The notes under the pieces: model-generated
The model's input: the letters and a program-made list of their open reading frames with translations, nothing else
What the model was told of the DNA's origin: nothing
The model's database searches: none
NCBI GenBank assembly: GCA_050283925.1
Contig: JBNOAI010000007.1
Coordinates: 248,001-312,000, forward strand
Direction of reading: 5' to 3'
Length of the DNA stretch: 64,000 nt
Origin: ZC4RG25 sp023428365
GTDB taxonomy: Bacteria; Pseudomonadota; Alphaproteobacteria; Rhizobiales; Hyphomicrobiaceae
Program-made: the position numbers and the translations under genes
Part shown: positions 25,489 through 34,110 of the stretch, piece by piece
How positions within the stretch are numbered: the stretch's first letter is position 1
Layout of the letters: the number at the start of each line of letters is the position of its first letter

Positions 25489-26753
25489 GGGCTGCTCCTT
25501 CGTCGCGGACGTGCTGCAATATCCGCCACGATCTCGCTGACTTTGGCAGCGATTGGCTGCCAGCTCAGCTGTTCCCGCGCAAAATCTAGTGCCCCTGCCG
25601 AGCACCTTCCGTAGGCGGACGGGTTGTCGAGAAAGATCTGGATGGCATCGGCGAGGTGGCTGACCTGCAGCCCCTTGGCGATCGCTCCCGTGTGCTGGTC
25701 GCGCACTTGCTCGACGAGGCCGCCAACCGGTGTGGCAACAATCGGGAGGCCTGCTGCCAACGCTGCCGCTGCGACGCCCGACTGGCTAGCCTCGACGTAG
25801 GGCAGAACGACGAGATCGGACCGCTTCAGACCCTGAGCGATCTCCTCATCGTTGAGCCACTTGTTGCTGATCGACACACTTTGGAGCCCGTCGAGTTGGG
25901 TGGCATAGGGCGTGAGGTCGCCAGATCCCAGGATTTCCAGTTCGACCAGGGCACCGCGTTCCCTGAGCGATCGGTAGGCGTCCAGCAAATGACCGAGGCC
26001 CTTGTAGGCCACGATACGCCCGAGAAAAAGCAGCCGCAGCGGACGGTCATGTGGGAACGCGCGTGGAGTGACGCTCTCATTGCCGAAGGTGAAGGCGCCG
26101 TGAGGCACCGTCCATATGCGGTCGGCGGGGAAGCCGTATATCTGCTGAGCCGAGCAGGCTACGTGATCCGAAAGTACGATGAGGGCATCCGCCGCGGCGA
26201 TTTCCATGCGCATTGCGGTGCCGCGGAACGGATACCAGTCGCCCGGATGCAGCTTGGCGTCGTGCAGGACTAATACGAACCTGTTGGCAGGCGGGCGGAT
26301 TGCAGGAAGTGCCGCGATGTCCCAGATGGACGGGAACGTGCAGATCGTCACGCTGGGTGCAAACGTGCGCAAAAGGCAGTGAAACTCGTAGCCGATGCGC
26401 GGTAGGCCCAACAGTCCAGCAGCAGCGGCGAGCTTGCCCCGAAGAGTCTGCTTGTCGCCATGGAAGGTGCCCATCTCATAGAGCGGCATGTCTGGGAGGT
26501 TGGCGGCAAGTGCCGCAAGATCGGAGCCGGACGCCGCCGAGATGGCGGGGTGCAGCCCGGCAATGCCGCGTAGCGCGTGCACGAGCTCGTAAGTAAATTT
26601 GGCGCCAGCACCAACGCGCCCCCAGTGCCACAGGAGAACCTTCTGCTGCGTTGCTGCGGTGGTATTTGAGTTTGAGGCCAAGACGTTATCGAATCCAGCC
26701 GATGCGTGCGCACGGTGGCTGGGGGATGGGATGCGCTTCGTGGTGATGGTCAT
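25485..26753 (-). CDS. glycosyltransferase family 4 (GT-B)
   Basis: A 422-residue cytoplasmic or membrane-associated glycosyltransferase. The N-terminal Rossmann half starts KVLLWHWGRVGAGAKFTYELVHAL. The C-terminal half has LRLLFLGRIVAYKGLGHLLDAY, the donor-site glutamate region YVEASQSGVAAAALAAGLPIVATPVGGL, and ILGSGDL. This is the GT4 (retaining) layout; the sugar is unknown. The start at 26753 forms TGATG with the stop of the upstream polymerase gene, and the stop overlaps the flippase fusion start (ATGA). Confidence 0.85.
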   Translation of the reverse strand: MTITTKRIPSPSHRAHASAGFDNVLASNSNTTAATQQKVLLWHWGRVGAGAKFTYELVHALRGIAGLHPAISAASGSDLAALAANLPDMPLYEMGTFHGDKQTLRGKLAAAAGLLGLPRIGYEFHCLLRTFAPSVTICTFPSIWDIAALPAIRPPANRFVLVLHDAKLHPGDWYPFRGTAMRMEIAAADALIVLSDHVACSAQQIYGFPADRIWTVPHGAFTFGNESVTPRAFPHDRPLRLLFLGRIVAYKGLGHLLDAYRSLRERGALVELEILGSGDLTPYATQLDGLQSVSISNKWLNDEEIAQGLKRSDLVVLPYVEASQSGVAAAALAAGLPIVATPVGGLVEQVRDQHTGAIAKGLQVSHLADAIQIFLDNPSAYGRCSAGALDFAREQLSWQPIAAKVSEIVADIAARPRRRSSP

Positions 26754-28135
26754 CACGCCACCCCACGCGTCGGCTGTTTGCCCGGCAAATCCCACGTCAG
26801 AGCGCAAAAGAACAGCAGCGTCAGCAGCCCCGGCGTGCCCGCAATGCTGACTTCGGTAACGCCGCTGAGAAGTGCGAGCGCAACGATCTGATCACGTGAG
26901 GAGTCGGGTCGATTGATGAAGTCGACGATCAGCTTACCCAAGAGCGCGAACAGCGGCAGCGATCCGAGAACGCCCAACGAGAGCAACGTCTGCATGAATA
27001 GATTATGCGCGTTCACAGCCTCGCCGTAGAACGTGCGGTCCATGCTGCTGGAGAGCAGTTCCTCGGCGCCGTTATAGCCCCAACCGAGTAATGGCTTTTC
27101 CGCGATCTTTTCCCAGGCGACGCTCCACAGTTCAGTGCGGCCGGTAAGGGTGAGGATCTCGTTGATGTCGCCGCTGCGGCTCAGACCCCCGAGCAATTCG
27201 GCAATGTCTGGCAATGCGCCGATCCCGCCGATGAATAACGCAAGGATCATCGCCAACAGGGCGACTACCGAAATTGCGCCGACGTTTCGGCTGTTGCGCG
27301 CGGCCACCAGCCCCCATGCCAGTACCACGGTAATCAGTGTCGTCTTGCTGTTAGTAAGCACGATGACGATTGTGCTCACCAGCAGGGTGAACCAGAACAC
27401 CGGGCGTGTGATCAATCCCTGCCGACGAGCGATCACCCCGAGAGTCAGGAGAAGACCTGCTTCCTGGCCGAACACGTTGGGATGGCTTGAAAAGCCCTGC
27501 AGACGATGGCGCACTTCCTCGCCCATGGGCTCCATCCAAGTGATGCCCGGGAGGAGCACGCCGCCGACGAGGCCCAAGGCCACATAGACGAGGAGGGTGT
27601 ACGTAATAATGCGTACACTGCTTTGCATGCCGAGATCCTTTGCGACGAGACATGCCAGCAGCAGATAAGCGATCAGCCCAATGGCGCACGCAGCGGTGTA
27701 GTTCGGCACTGGCGACCAAGCCGCGGAAAACAGGGCCATTCCAGCGTACGCGAATGCGAGAGCGAGCTCGGGCTTGACGAGAAGGGATGCGATCTGGCGC
27801 CAGCGCAAGGCGCCGACGCATGCAATGACGGTCCAGATCGCGAGCTTGAGACCGTTCTGCCAGTCGAGCCCGATCTCACCGATCTCGCGTTTGCGGAAGC
27901 TGAGACTGAGGACGAACAAGACGGCGACGAGAAGCAAGGCGGTCGCCGGCGGTTGAGCGCACGCGGCAGCAAACACCACCGCGCCACCAGCCAGGGCCAC
28001 GAGTGCCAGCACGGGCAGGCCATAGGCAAAAGGACCGACGTCGCCGGCTATGAACAGCACGGCGATCCACAGAACTGCGATGCTGACTGGAACCAGCACG
28101 ATGGCCGTACGGGTTGCGGACGTCGCGTTCGTCAT
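26753..28135 (-). CDS. O-antigen ligase/polymerase family membrane protein (Wzy/ExoQ-like)
   Basis: A roughly 460-residue inner-membrane protein with about 11-12 hydrophobic segments and the periplasmic-loop signature of the O-antigen ligase domain (RLQGFSSHPNVFGQEAGLLL ... LTNSKTTLITVVLAWG ... LTGRTELWSVAWEKIAEKPLLGWG ... NAHNLFMQTLLSLGVLG). It probably polymerises the lipid-linked repeat units. The ATG at 28135 forms TGATG with the previous stop, as elsewhere in this operon; an in-frame ATG at 28147 is an alternative. Confidence 0.83.
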   Translation of the reverse strand: MTNATSATRTAIVLVPVSIAVLWIAVLFIAGDVGPFAYGLPVLALVALAGGAVVFAAACAQPPATALLLVAVLFVLSLSFRKREIGEIGLDWQNGLKLAIWTVIACVGALRWRQIASLLVKPELALAFAYAGMALFSAAWSPVPNYTAACAIGLIAYLLLACLVAKDLGMQSSVRIITYTLLVYVALGLVGGVLLPGITWMEPMGEEVRHRLQGFSSHPNVFGQEAGLLLTLGVIARRQGLITRPVFWFTLLVSTIVIVLTNSKTTLITVVLAWGLVAARNSRNVGAISVVALLAMILALFIGGIGALPDIAELLGGLSRSGDINEILTLTGRTELWSVAWEKIAEKPLLGWGYNGAEELLSSSMDRTFYGEAVNAHNLFMQTLLSLGVLGSLPLFALLGKLIVDFINRPDSSRDQIVALALLSGVTEVSIAGTPGLLTLLFFCALTWDLPGKQPTRGVA

Positions 28136-29490
28136 CACTGCAGCCATTTCCTCAAGCGCGCGAGGAATTCCGCCCCGAGATAACCCCACGCCAGCAGAGC
28201 GCCGGCGAGACAGGCCGCGATCAAAGTGCCCAACATGACCAGCAGCCGGTTGGGGGTAACGGGCGACAATGGAATTTCCGGCCGCGCCAGAATCTCGACG
28301 TCGGCGCGCACGCCATCGGCAAGACCGGTCTGGCTCTTAAGGCGGGTAACGGCCTCGTCGAGCACCGCCTTGTCGGTGGCGGCCTCGCGGCGCAGTTGCT
28401 CCAGACGTAGCTCGTCGCTGCGCAGTCGTGTCAGGTCTGCGCGAATAGCATCCATGTTTTTCTGCAGCACCTCCGTCCGGCTCGCCGCAAAGCGCGCTTC
28501 GGCTTCGGTGCTGTGTACGATGCGCGAAGCTTCTGCGGCGATCTGGCCCTCGATCGCTGCCACTTCGCTGTTCCAAACGACCGGCTTGGTGATGGCCGCG
28601 TTCAAGTTGTCCTTGAGCCTCAAGATGGATGCGGAAGCGAGCACTTCGGGCGCGGTCTCCAGAGTGCCCGCCTCCTTCATCGCGGCGAGCGCCTGGGCAC
28701 GCGTTTGCATTTCCACGGCGCGGATGCGCGTTTGCGCATACTCGGTGCTGAGAGTGGCGAGCTGTCCCTCGAGCGAGAGTTGAGCGCCGCCGTCCATAAG
28801 TCCGGTCGTGAGTAGAAAGCTTTCGACAGCACGCTCAGAACCAGTAAGCTTCGTGCGCAACAACTCGACGCGCTGTGCGAGCCAGGACGACTGGCCCAGC
28901 AAGGCCGCGCGCTTGCGGGCAAGCTGGTCCTCGATGTACGCAGCCAGCAGGGTCTCGGCTAGCGCAGCGGCCTTCCGCGGGTCGGCGGAGTGATAGCCTA
29001 AGTGCACCGTGTAAGAACGACGATCGCGCGAGACGTTGAACCGTGCCTGGAGGTTTCGTCGTACGTCGGCCTCGGTGGAAGGCTTGGCACTCCAGAACTG
29101 CCACCAGCTATGGCCAAACTCGGGATCCTCCATCAGGCCGTGGCGCGCGATCACGGCGCTAGCGAGCGCCGGTGAAGTCAGCATGTCTATTTCCGACTGG
29201 ACGGCGTTATCGTCCAGCGGCTGGCGCAGGTGTACGACGTGTTCTCCCGAAGCGTTGAGTTCCGCAGAGCGCAACACGATGGTCGCGAGTGACTCATAGC
29301 GGCGCGGAAGGAACGGCCAGGCGGCCGCTGCGGCGACCGCGACGATGAGGAAGCCGGTCAGGAAACGTCTTACCTGTCGCCACGATGTGTCGGCTCCGAC
29401 TGCAGCCGGCGCGCAGGCTTGCTCGGGAGGGGGGGGCAGGCGGTCCAACGACAAACGTCTCACTTGATGCCCACCTGAGCCATCCAGCAT
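28135..29490 (-). CDS. Wzz/ExoP-like polysaccharide co-polymerase without kinase domain
   Basis: A 451-residue protein with a transmembrane segment near residues 43-65 (FLTGFLIVAVAAAAAWPF), a long periplasmic coiled-coil region (Wzz-type, about 65-405), and a second membrane segment near the C-terminus (LLVMLGTLIAACLAGALLAWGY, in two parts). The Pro-rich PEIPLSPVTPNR before TM2 is typical of chain-length regulators. The cytoplasmic BY-kinase domain of ExoP/Wzc is absent; the protein ends about 20 residues after TM2. The ATG at 29490 forms TGATG with the GT2 stop; an upstream ATG at 29508 is possible. Confidence 0.82.
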   Translation of the reverse strand: MLDGSGGHQVRRLSLDRLPPPPEQACAPAAVGADTSWRQVRRFLTGFLIVAVAAAAAWPFLPRRYESLATIVLRSAELNASGEHVVHLRQPLDDNAVQSEIDMLTSPALASAVIARHGLMEDPEFGHSWWQFWSAKPSTEADVRRNLQARFNVSRDRRSYTVHLGYHSADPRKAAALAETLLAAYIEDQLARKRAALLGQSSWLAQRVELLRTKLTGSERAVESFLLTTGLMDGGAQLSLEGQLATLSTEYAQTRIRAVEMQTRAQALAAMKEAGTLETAPEVLASASILRLKDNLNAAITKPVVWNSEVAAIEGQIAAEASRIVHSTEAEARFAASRTEVLQKNMDAIRADLTRLRSDELRLEQLRREAATDKAVLDEAVTRLKSQTGLADGVRADVEILARPEIPLSPVTPNRLLVMLGTLIAACLAGALLAWGYLGAEFLARLRKWLQ

Positions 29491-30482
29491 CACAAACCTC
29501 GAAACCATCGGAAGCGGTGACGATCAACCGGTGCGGCACCAGCGCCGGCATGCGCAGCTTCGCCACGTGGTTTCGACACACGCACGAGCGAGTAAAGGCG
29601 CATGCGCAGGGAGGAGGGGATCAGGCGGAAGACCCCATACATTGTGCTGGTGATTAGAAATTCGGGCCAATTCAGGAAACCGGCACGGCGGTATTCCGAG
29701 CGAAAGCGGATCTCGTCCATCAAGTATGTGAGGCCGCCACGCCGTCGGCTGAGGCTGAGGCCGGTGCGGAAACGCAAGAGCGGTTTGGGGATCACGTGCA
29801 AGCGTGCGCCTGCCAGCACGAGGCGGTTGAACAGATCCCAGTCCTCCAGCGTCAGATATTTGGTCCGGTACCCGCCGACTTTGCGGAGCATATCGCTGCG
29901 TATGAATGTGGTCGGATGGATGATCACGTTGCGCCAGCGGAGCGCGCGGGCCACAGCGGCATGCGTGGTGGGCGATGCCTTGATGCGTGACGGCGTGCCA
30001 TCATCAAAGAATTCCTCGCACCATGACGAGATGAGGTCGACGTCGGGATGTGCCCGTGCGTAAGCGAGCTGAATGGCGAGGCGATCGGGTTCGCTGATGT
30101 CGTCGCTGTCCATGCGCACGATGTACGTGCCCGTGCAGTGCTCGAGGCCCGCGTTGAGGGCGCCAGGCAGACCGCGGTTGTGCGGCAGGCGGACGATCAC
30201 CAGCTGCGCTCGCGGATCGGACGCATAACGGGCTACGACCTCCTCAAGACTTTTGCCGATCGGGCCGTCGAGAACCAGCACCACACTGTCGGGCCGTACT
30301 GTCTGGGAAAACAGGCTTTCGAGGCTGCTGGCGAGATACTCGGGTTTTTCCTTCGCGTAGCACGCCATGAGGACGCTGACGGTTTGTGGCGCGTTGTCAT
30401 TATGCTCGCGCGGCGTCGACGGTGATGTGTCGTCCGGGTTATCTCTGGGCATCATGTCAGTGCTATCGAGGGTGTCGCTCAA
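29490..30482 (-). CDS. glycosyltransferase family 2
   Basis: A 330-residue GT-A enzyme. Motifs are VSVLMACYAKEKPEYLASSLESL, VVLVLDGPIG, NRGLPGALNAGLEHCTGTYIVRMDSDD (DxD site MDSDD), and TLEDWDLFNRLVLAGA (acceptor-side ED). It would add a sugar to the undecaprenyl-linked repeat. The proposed start is TTG at 30482 overlapping the upstream stop (TTGA) with AGAGG 6-7 bp before it; the first ATG is at 30455 and has no visible ribosome-binding site. Confidence 0.83.
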   Translation of the reverse strand: MSDTLDSTDMMPRDNPDDTSPSTPREHNDNAPQTVSVLMACYAKEKPEYLASSLESLFSQTVRPDSVVLVLDGPIGKSLEEVVARYASDPRAQLVIVRLPHNRGLPGALNAGLEHCTGTYIVRMDSDDISEPDRLAIQLAYARAHPDVDLISSWCEEFFDDGTPSRIKASPTTHAAVARALRWRNVIIHPTTFIRSDMLRKVGGYRTKYLTLEDWDLFNRLVLAGARLHVIPKPLLRFRTGLSLSRRRGGLTYLMDEIRFRSEYRRAGFLNWPEFLITSTMYGVFRLIPSSLRMRLYSLVRVSKPRGEAAHAGAGAAPVDRHRFRWFRGL

Positions 30483-31201
30483 CTTGCACCTCTCTGGGAA
30501 AACACCGCACGAGGCGTGCGCAAAAGAATCTTGATGTCCTGCCAAAGGTTCCAGGTGCGCACGTAATGATCATCCATCGCGACCTGCGCGGTGTACCCGA
30601 TCGTGTTGCGGCCGCTGACCTGCCAGAGCCCGGTTATTCCAGGGCGTACGCTCGTGTAGAGCGCACCGCTCACCGGTCCATAGAGATGCTCCAGCTCGTA
30701 TTCGACGATAGGTCTGGGGCCGACCAGACTCATGTCACCCTTGATGACGTTGATGAGCTGCGGCAGCTCGTCGAGGCTCGTGCGGCGCAGGAAAGCGCCA
30801 ACCGGCGTTATGCGAGGATCGAAGCCGAGTTTCTGCCGGCTTGCCCACTCCGCTGCAGCTTCAGGATGATAAGACAGGTATTCTTCGAGGCAATCCGCTG
30901 CATCGACGATCATCGAACGGAATTTAAGGCAACCGAAGAGGGCGCCACCCAGCCCAACGCGATCCTGCTGGTAAAATACCGGTCCACCATCCAGGGCAAC
31001 GACCAGGGCGACCAGCACGCACAGTGGCAGCGTGAGCACGAGCAGGACTACCGCACCCCCCATATCGATTATTCGCTTGGCGATGAGAGACAGGCGACGG
31101 GCAATTGAAACGCCGGAAACTGTCTCGACCTCACTGAAGGGAGGCTCTGTTGACGTGTTGGTGGGCGGAGCTGGCGGTTGCACGACAGACATTTTGGTCA
31201 T
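30479..31201 (-). CDS. undecaprenyl-phosphate sugar phosphotransferase (ExoY/WbaP-like priming enzyme)
   Basis: A 240-residue bacterial sugar transferase that starts repeat-unit synthesis by moving hexose-1-phosphate to undecaprenyl phosphate. One membrane segment lies near residue 50 (GGAVVLLVLTLPLCVLVALV). The catalytic region has GPVFYQQDRVGL, LFGCLKFRSM, LRRTSLDELPQLINVIKGD, MSLVGPRPIVEYE and RPGITGLWQVSGRN. It heads the seven-gene minus-strand operon, whose promoter should lie in 31202-31604. Confidence 0.93.
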   Translation of the reverse strand: MTKMSVVQPPAPPTNTSTEPPFSEVETVSGVSIARRLSLIAKRIIDMGGAVVLLVLTLPLCVLVALVVALDGGPVFYQQDRVGLGGALFGCLKFRSMIVDAADCLEEYLSYHPEAAAEWASRQKLGFDPRITPVGAFLRRTSLDELPQLINVIKGDMSLVGPRPIVEYELEHLYGPVSGALYTSVRPGITGLWQVSGRNTIGYTAQVAMDDHYVRTWNLWQDIKILLRTPRAVFSQRGAS

Positions 31202-31604
31202 GGCGGTTGCCTATTCCACCATAACCTTTGGATCGCAGACGCTGGCGATTTCAATAAATAAAATAGTTCCACACATCATTTGCCTCCATTGCCGTCGCTA
31301 TTTTTTTGACGACAAGCGTCAATCGGCTCGTAAAAAAACAATAGCGGCATTGAGCATTCACGCTCGTTGCATCGCAAGCACGCAAAGCATGTACGCAAAA
31401 CGTCTGATAAAATTGGTCGATTATAAGCTTTATGTTCTTTTCAACGTGGAAAGCGCAGAAGGAGTAGATCAGAGAAAGTAGAGGTAATGAGAATGTGGCG
31501 GGGAATACTATCGCGTAGGGCGTAAGTCGAAATGGCCGTGCTCGGTGAATTGACTTGGCAATCGCGCCGGGCAAGGCTGAAATTGCAATCGCAGGGCCCG
31601 TGCA
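31202..31604. promoter_or_regulatory. 403-bp divergent intergenic region with a nested inverted repeat
   Basis: This AT-richer stretch separates the priming-transferase operon from the aminotransferase gene and must hold promoters in both directions. The most notable structure is a nested palindrome. Outer arms are CGCTATTTTTTT (31296-31307) and AAAAAAACAATAGCG (31332-31346). Inner arms are TTGACG (31306-31311) and CGTCAA (31317-31322) around ACAAG. No gene with a recognisable product was seen here. Confidence 0.5.
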
Positions 31605-32750
31605 ATGAAAGTTCCCTTTTATCGCCATCAGTTGACAGCGGATGACGCAACCGCAATTGCTGCGGTGCTATCGACACCGATCCTCACGTCGGGACAAGTC
31701 GGGCGTGATGTCGAGGCGCAGATCGCCGCGTTATTCGGCGTAAAGGACGCTCTTCTCGTTAACAGCTGGACCAACGGGGCGATTGCCTGTCTGCTCGCGA
31801 TGGATATTGAACCCGGCGACGAAGTGATCATCCCTGCAATGACATTCATTGCCACGGCGAATGTTGTCGAATTGCTCGGCGCGAAGCCGGTATTCGTGGA
31901 TGTCGATCCCCTGACCCTGATGATGACACCGGAAGCTGTGAATGCGGCAATTACAGCGCGCACCAAAGCGGTAATTCCGGTACACCTCTATGGCCAGATG
32001 ATGGATATAGCAGCGCTACGCGAGGCCATCGGACACGGCATCAAAATCATCGAGGATTGCGCCCACAGTTTCGAAAGCACGCTTAACGGCGATAGGCCGG
32101 GAACGCATTCCGATGCGGCAATTTTCTCGTTCTATGCCACGAAGAATGTCACCTGCGGCGAGGGCGGCGCCATCATTACGCGCGATCCGGATCTCGCTCA
32201 TCAGTTGCGCATCACGCGCCTGCACGGTATGTCAGCCGGCGCCATCGATCGCTACCGCACGGGCACATATACCCACTGGGACATGCCACGGCTTGGCGTC
32301 AAAGCCAACCTTCCCGATCTGCTGTCGGCTCTGCTTCCGGCGCAGCTGAAACAGTTGGACTCCAAACTCGAGCAACGCACTCTTCTTGCCCAGCGGTATC
32401 AGCAGGCATTCGAATCCGAACTGGAGATCGGCACGCAAGTGAGAATCCCCGGCGCTAAGCACGCCTGGCACTTGTTCACAATCTGTGTGCCGCCAGATTT
32501 GCGCGATCCTTTGATGCTGGCGCTGAACGCAGCGGGTATCGGTTGTGCAGTCAATTTCCGCAGCGTACCGACCATGACCTACTACCGCGAGAGTTACGGC
32601 TACACCCCGGCGCATTTTCCCATCAGCGAAATCTGGGGTTCAGGAGTCATCAGTCTACCGCTTTTTCCCGGACTGACGGCTCAAGAGCAGTCTTATGTGA
32701 TCGACATAGTAAGGCGGGAGCTTGCGTCGCTGGCTCGGCGTGCAGCCTAG
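31605..32750 (+). CDS. DegT/DnrJ/EryC1/StrS-family sugar aminotransferase
   Basis: A 381-residue PLP enzyme of the sugar aminotransferase family, which makes aminodeoxy sugars on nucleotide carriers. Motifs: PILTSGQVGRDVEAQ, LVNSWTNGAI, GDEVIIPAMTFIATANVV, PVHLYGQMMDI, IIEDCAHSFES, and the PLP lysine Lys180 in SFYATKNVTCGEGG. Acceptor-side residues near HAWHLFTICVP also fit. Together with the neighbouring SDR it probably supplies an amino sugar for the polymer. It is divergent from the main operon, and the SDR gene follows after 38 bp. Confidence 0.88.
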   Translation: MKVPFYRHQLTADDATAIAAVLSTPILTSGQVGRDVEAQIAALFGVKDALLVNSWTNGAIACLLAMDIEPGDEVIIPAMTFIATANVVELLGAKPVFVDVDPLTLMMTPEAVNAAITARTKAVIPVHLYGQMMDIAALREAIGHGIKIIEDCAHSFESTLNGDRPGTHSDAAIFSFYATKNVTCGEGGAIITRDPDLAHQLRITRLHGMSAGAIDRYRTGTYTHWDMPRLGVKANLPDLLSALLPAQLKQLDSKLEQRTLLAQRYQQAFESELEIGTQVRIPGAKHAWHLFTICVPPDLRDPLMLALNAAGIGCAVNFRSVPTMTYYRESYGYTPAHFPISEIWGSGVISLPLFPGLTAQEQSYVIDIVRRELASLARRAA

Positions 32751-32788
32751 CTTAAGGCAAGCGTCAATTTGTTTCGGAGTTCTCACAC

Positions 32789-33808
32789 ATGGCGCGGCTG
32801 CTTATTACCGGTGCTGCCGGTTACATCGGGTCTGTTCTTGTCGCAGAGGCGCTCAAGGCGGGGCACAAAGTCGTTGCTCTTGATCGCTTCTTTTTCGGTG
32901 AGGATGTGCTCGGAGACTACGCGCGTAAGCCGGGGTTACGGCTCATCAAGAAAGACATCCGTGATGCCGCTCCTGAGGACTTCAAGGGCATCGATGCCGT
33001 CATCGATTTGGCAGCACTCTCGAACGATCCCGCAGGCGATCTCGATCGCAGCCTGACACGCTCGATCAACTGCAGAGGACGAATTCATGTGGCGCATACG
33101 GCAAAGGCTGCGGGCGTTCGCCGCTATGTGATGTCGAGTTCCTGCTCAGTGTTCGGCTACAGCAGCCAAAAGCTTACCGAAAATAGTCCTTGCACCCCCC
33201 AAACCGAATATGCGCGCTCCATGCTGGATGCCGAACGCACCATTCTCAGGATGGCCGACAGCCGTTTCTGCTCATCGGCTTTGCGGCTATCGACGGTATT
33301 TGGCTTATCGCGCCGCATGCGTTTCGATCTGGTCGTCAACACGATGACGAAAAGCGCCGTTAACACCAACAAGATCGTGGTAACGGGTGGTGGCAAGCAG
33401 TGGCGCCCTCTGATCCACGTGCGGGACGCAGCTCGCGGCTTTCTCCATCTTATCAATCAACCGGTCGACAGCATCTCAGGCGAAGCCTTCAATATCGGCC
33501 GCGACAACTACCGCATGAGCCAGCTGGCATTTGCAGTGCGCGAAGCTTTGCCAATCGCGCTGGCAATCGAGATCAAGCCGGAAACCAACGATACGCGCAG
33601 TTATCGGGTGTCGTTCGCTAAGGCGAAGAAGGTGCTCGGATACGCGGCGCAGCACGAGGTGGAATACGGGGTGCGCGAGATTTACGACGCAATCAAACAG
33701 GACAGGATTGACCTCGGTTCTCGCACCGTAACCGTGAACTGGTACAAACACCTACTGGAAGCCGAACGACTCGTGGACGGCATCCGTTTGAACGGGCGGA
33801 TTCTCTAA
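32789..33808 (+). CDS. NAD-dependent epimerase/dehydratase (extended SDR) with Lys-to-Met change
   Basis: A 339-residue nucleotide-sugar SDR. The NAD-binding glycine motif GAAGYIGS, DIRD, DLAALSNDP and the strand VMSSSCSVFGYS are clear. The active-site motif normally YxxxK reads Y141-ARS-M145, so the lysine is Met. A substrate-loop region (GGGKQWRPLIHVRDAARGF) and NIG are present. The reaction (epimerase, dehydratase or reductase) cannot be assigned. Start ATG 32789, 97 bp before the tRNA-Gly 3' end. Confidence 0.83.
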   Translation: MARLLITGAAGYIGSVLVAEALKAGHKVVALDRFFFGEDVLGDYARKPGLRLIKKDIRDAAPEDFKGIDAVIDLAALSNDPAGDLDRSLTRSINCRGRIHVAHTAKAAGVRRYVMSSSCSVFGYSSQKLTENSPCTPQTEYARSMLDAERTILRMADSRFCSSALRLSTVFGLSRRMRFDLVVNTMTKSAVNTNKIVVTGGGKQWRPLIHVRDAARGFLHLINQPVDSISGEAFNIGRDNYRMSQLAFAVREALPIALAIEIKPETNDTRSYRVSFAKAKKVLGYAAQHEVEYGVREIYDAIKQDRIDLGSRTVTVNWYKHLLEAERLVDGIRLNGRIL

Positions 33809-33905
33809 CCCGGCTGTAGCAAAAGAGTTATGGCGGATGGCGCGAAGAGATGCGCACAGGCCGGCGGAAGAGTCTGCCGCAACACTTGGATTATAAAGAG
33901 AAATT

Positions 33906-33945
33906 TGGAGCGGGCGATCGGGATCGAACCGACGACATTCAGCTT
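33906..33945 (-). repeat. right copy of the tRNA-Gly attachment-site-like repeat
   Basis: The 3' half of the intact tRNA-Gly gene, from CCA to the anticodon loop. It is identical over 30 bp to 21086-21115 and similar over 40 bp, in the same orientation. Confidence 0.8.
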
Positions 33946-33980
33946 GGGAAGCTGACGTTCTACCACTGAACTACGCCCGC
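33906..33980 (-). tRNA. tRNA-Gly, anticodon CCC
   Basis: The minus strand folds as a 75-nt tRNA with encoded CCA: acceptor GCGGGCG/CGCCCGC, D-arm GTTCAGTGGTAGAAC, anticodon stem-loop TCAGC-TTCCCAA-GCTGA with anticodon CCC, T-arm GTCGG-TTCGATC-CCGAT, discriminator T. It reads glycine GGG codons. Its 3' half is duplicated at 21086, marking it as a probable integration target. Confidence 0.96.
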
Positions 33981-34110
33981 ATATGCCGGATCATCGAGTG
34001 TCTCAGCGGGGTGTCACTAGCACAGAATCCCATCCATGTAATGACCTTGTCGCTCCGAGAGGGATTTTCGATGTGCAGCAGTCGGTTAGGCGGGGCGCTA
34101 TCTGCCCGGT

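Larger units (their letters stand above)
21086..33945. mobile_element. putative tRNA-Gly-targeted genomic island carrying an exopolysaccharide locus
   Basis: The region is bounded by a 40-bp direct repeat with two C/T differences (21086-21125 and 33906-33945). The right copy is the 3' half of an intact tRNA-Gly gene up to the anticodon loop; the left copy is a detached 3' half. An element integrated at the 3' end of a minus-strand tRNA should lie exactly on this side of it. The interior holds only the regulator and polysaccharide genes plus AT-richer promoter regions. No integrase, excisionase or relaxase was found, so it would be a decayed or non-autonomous element. The repeat is direct observation; the island status is inference. 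Confidence 0.62.
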
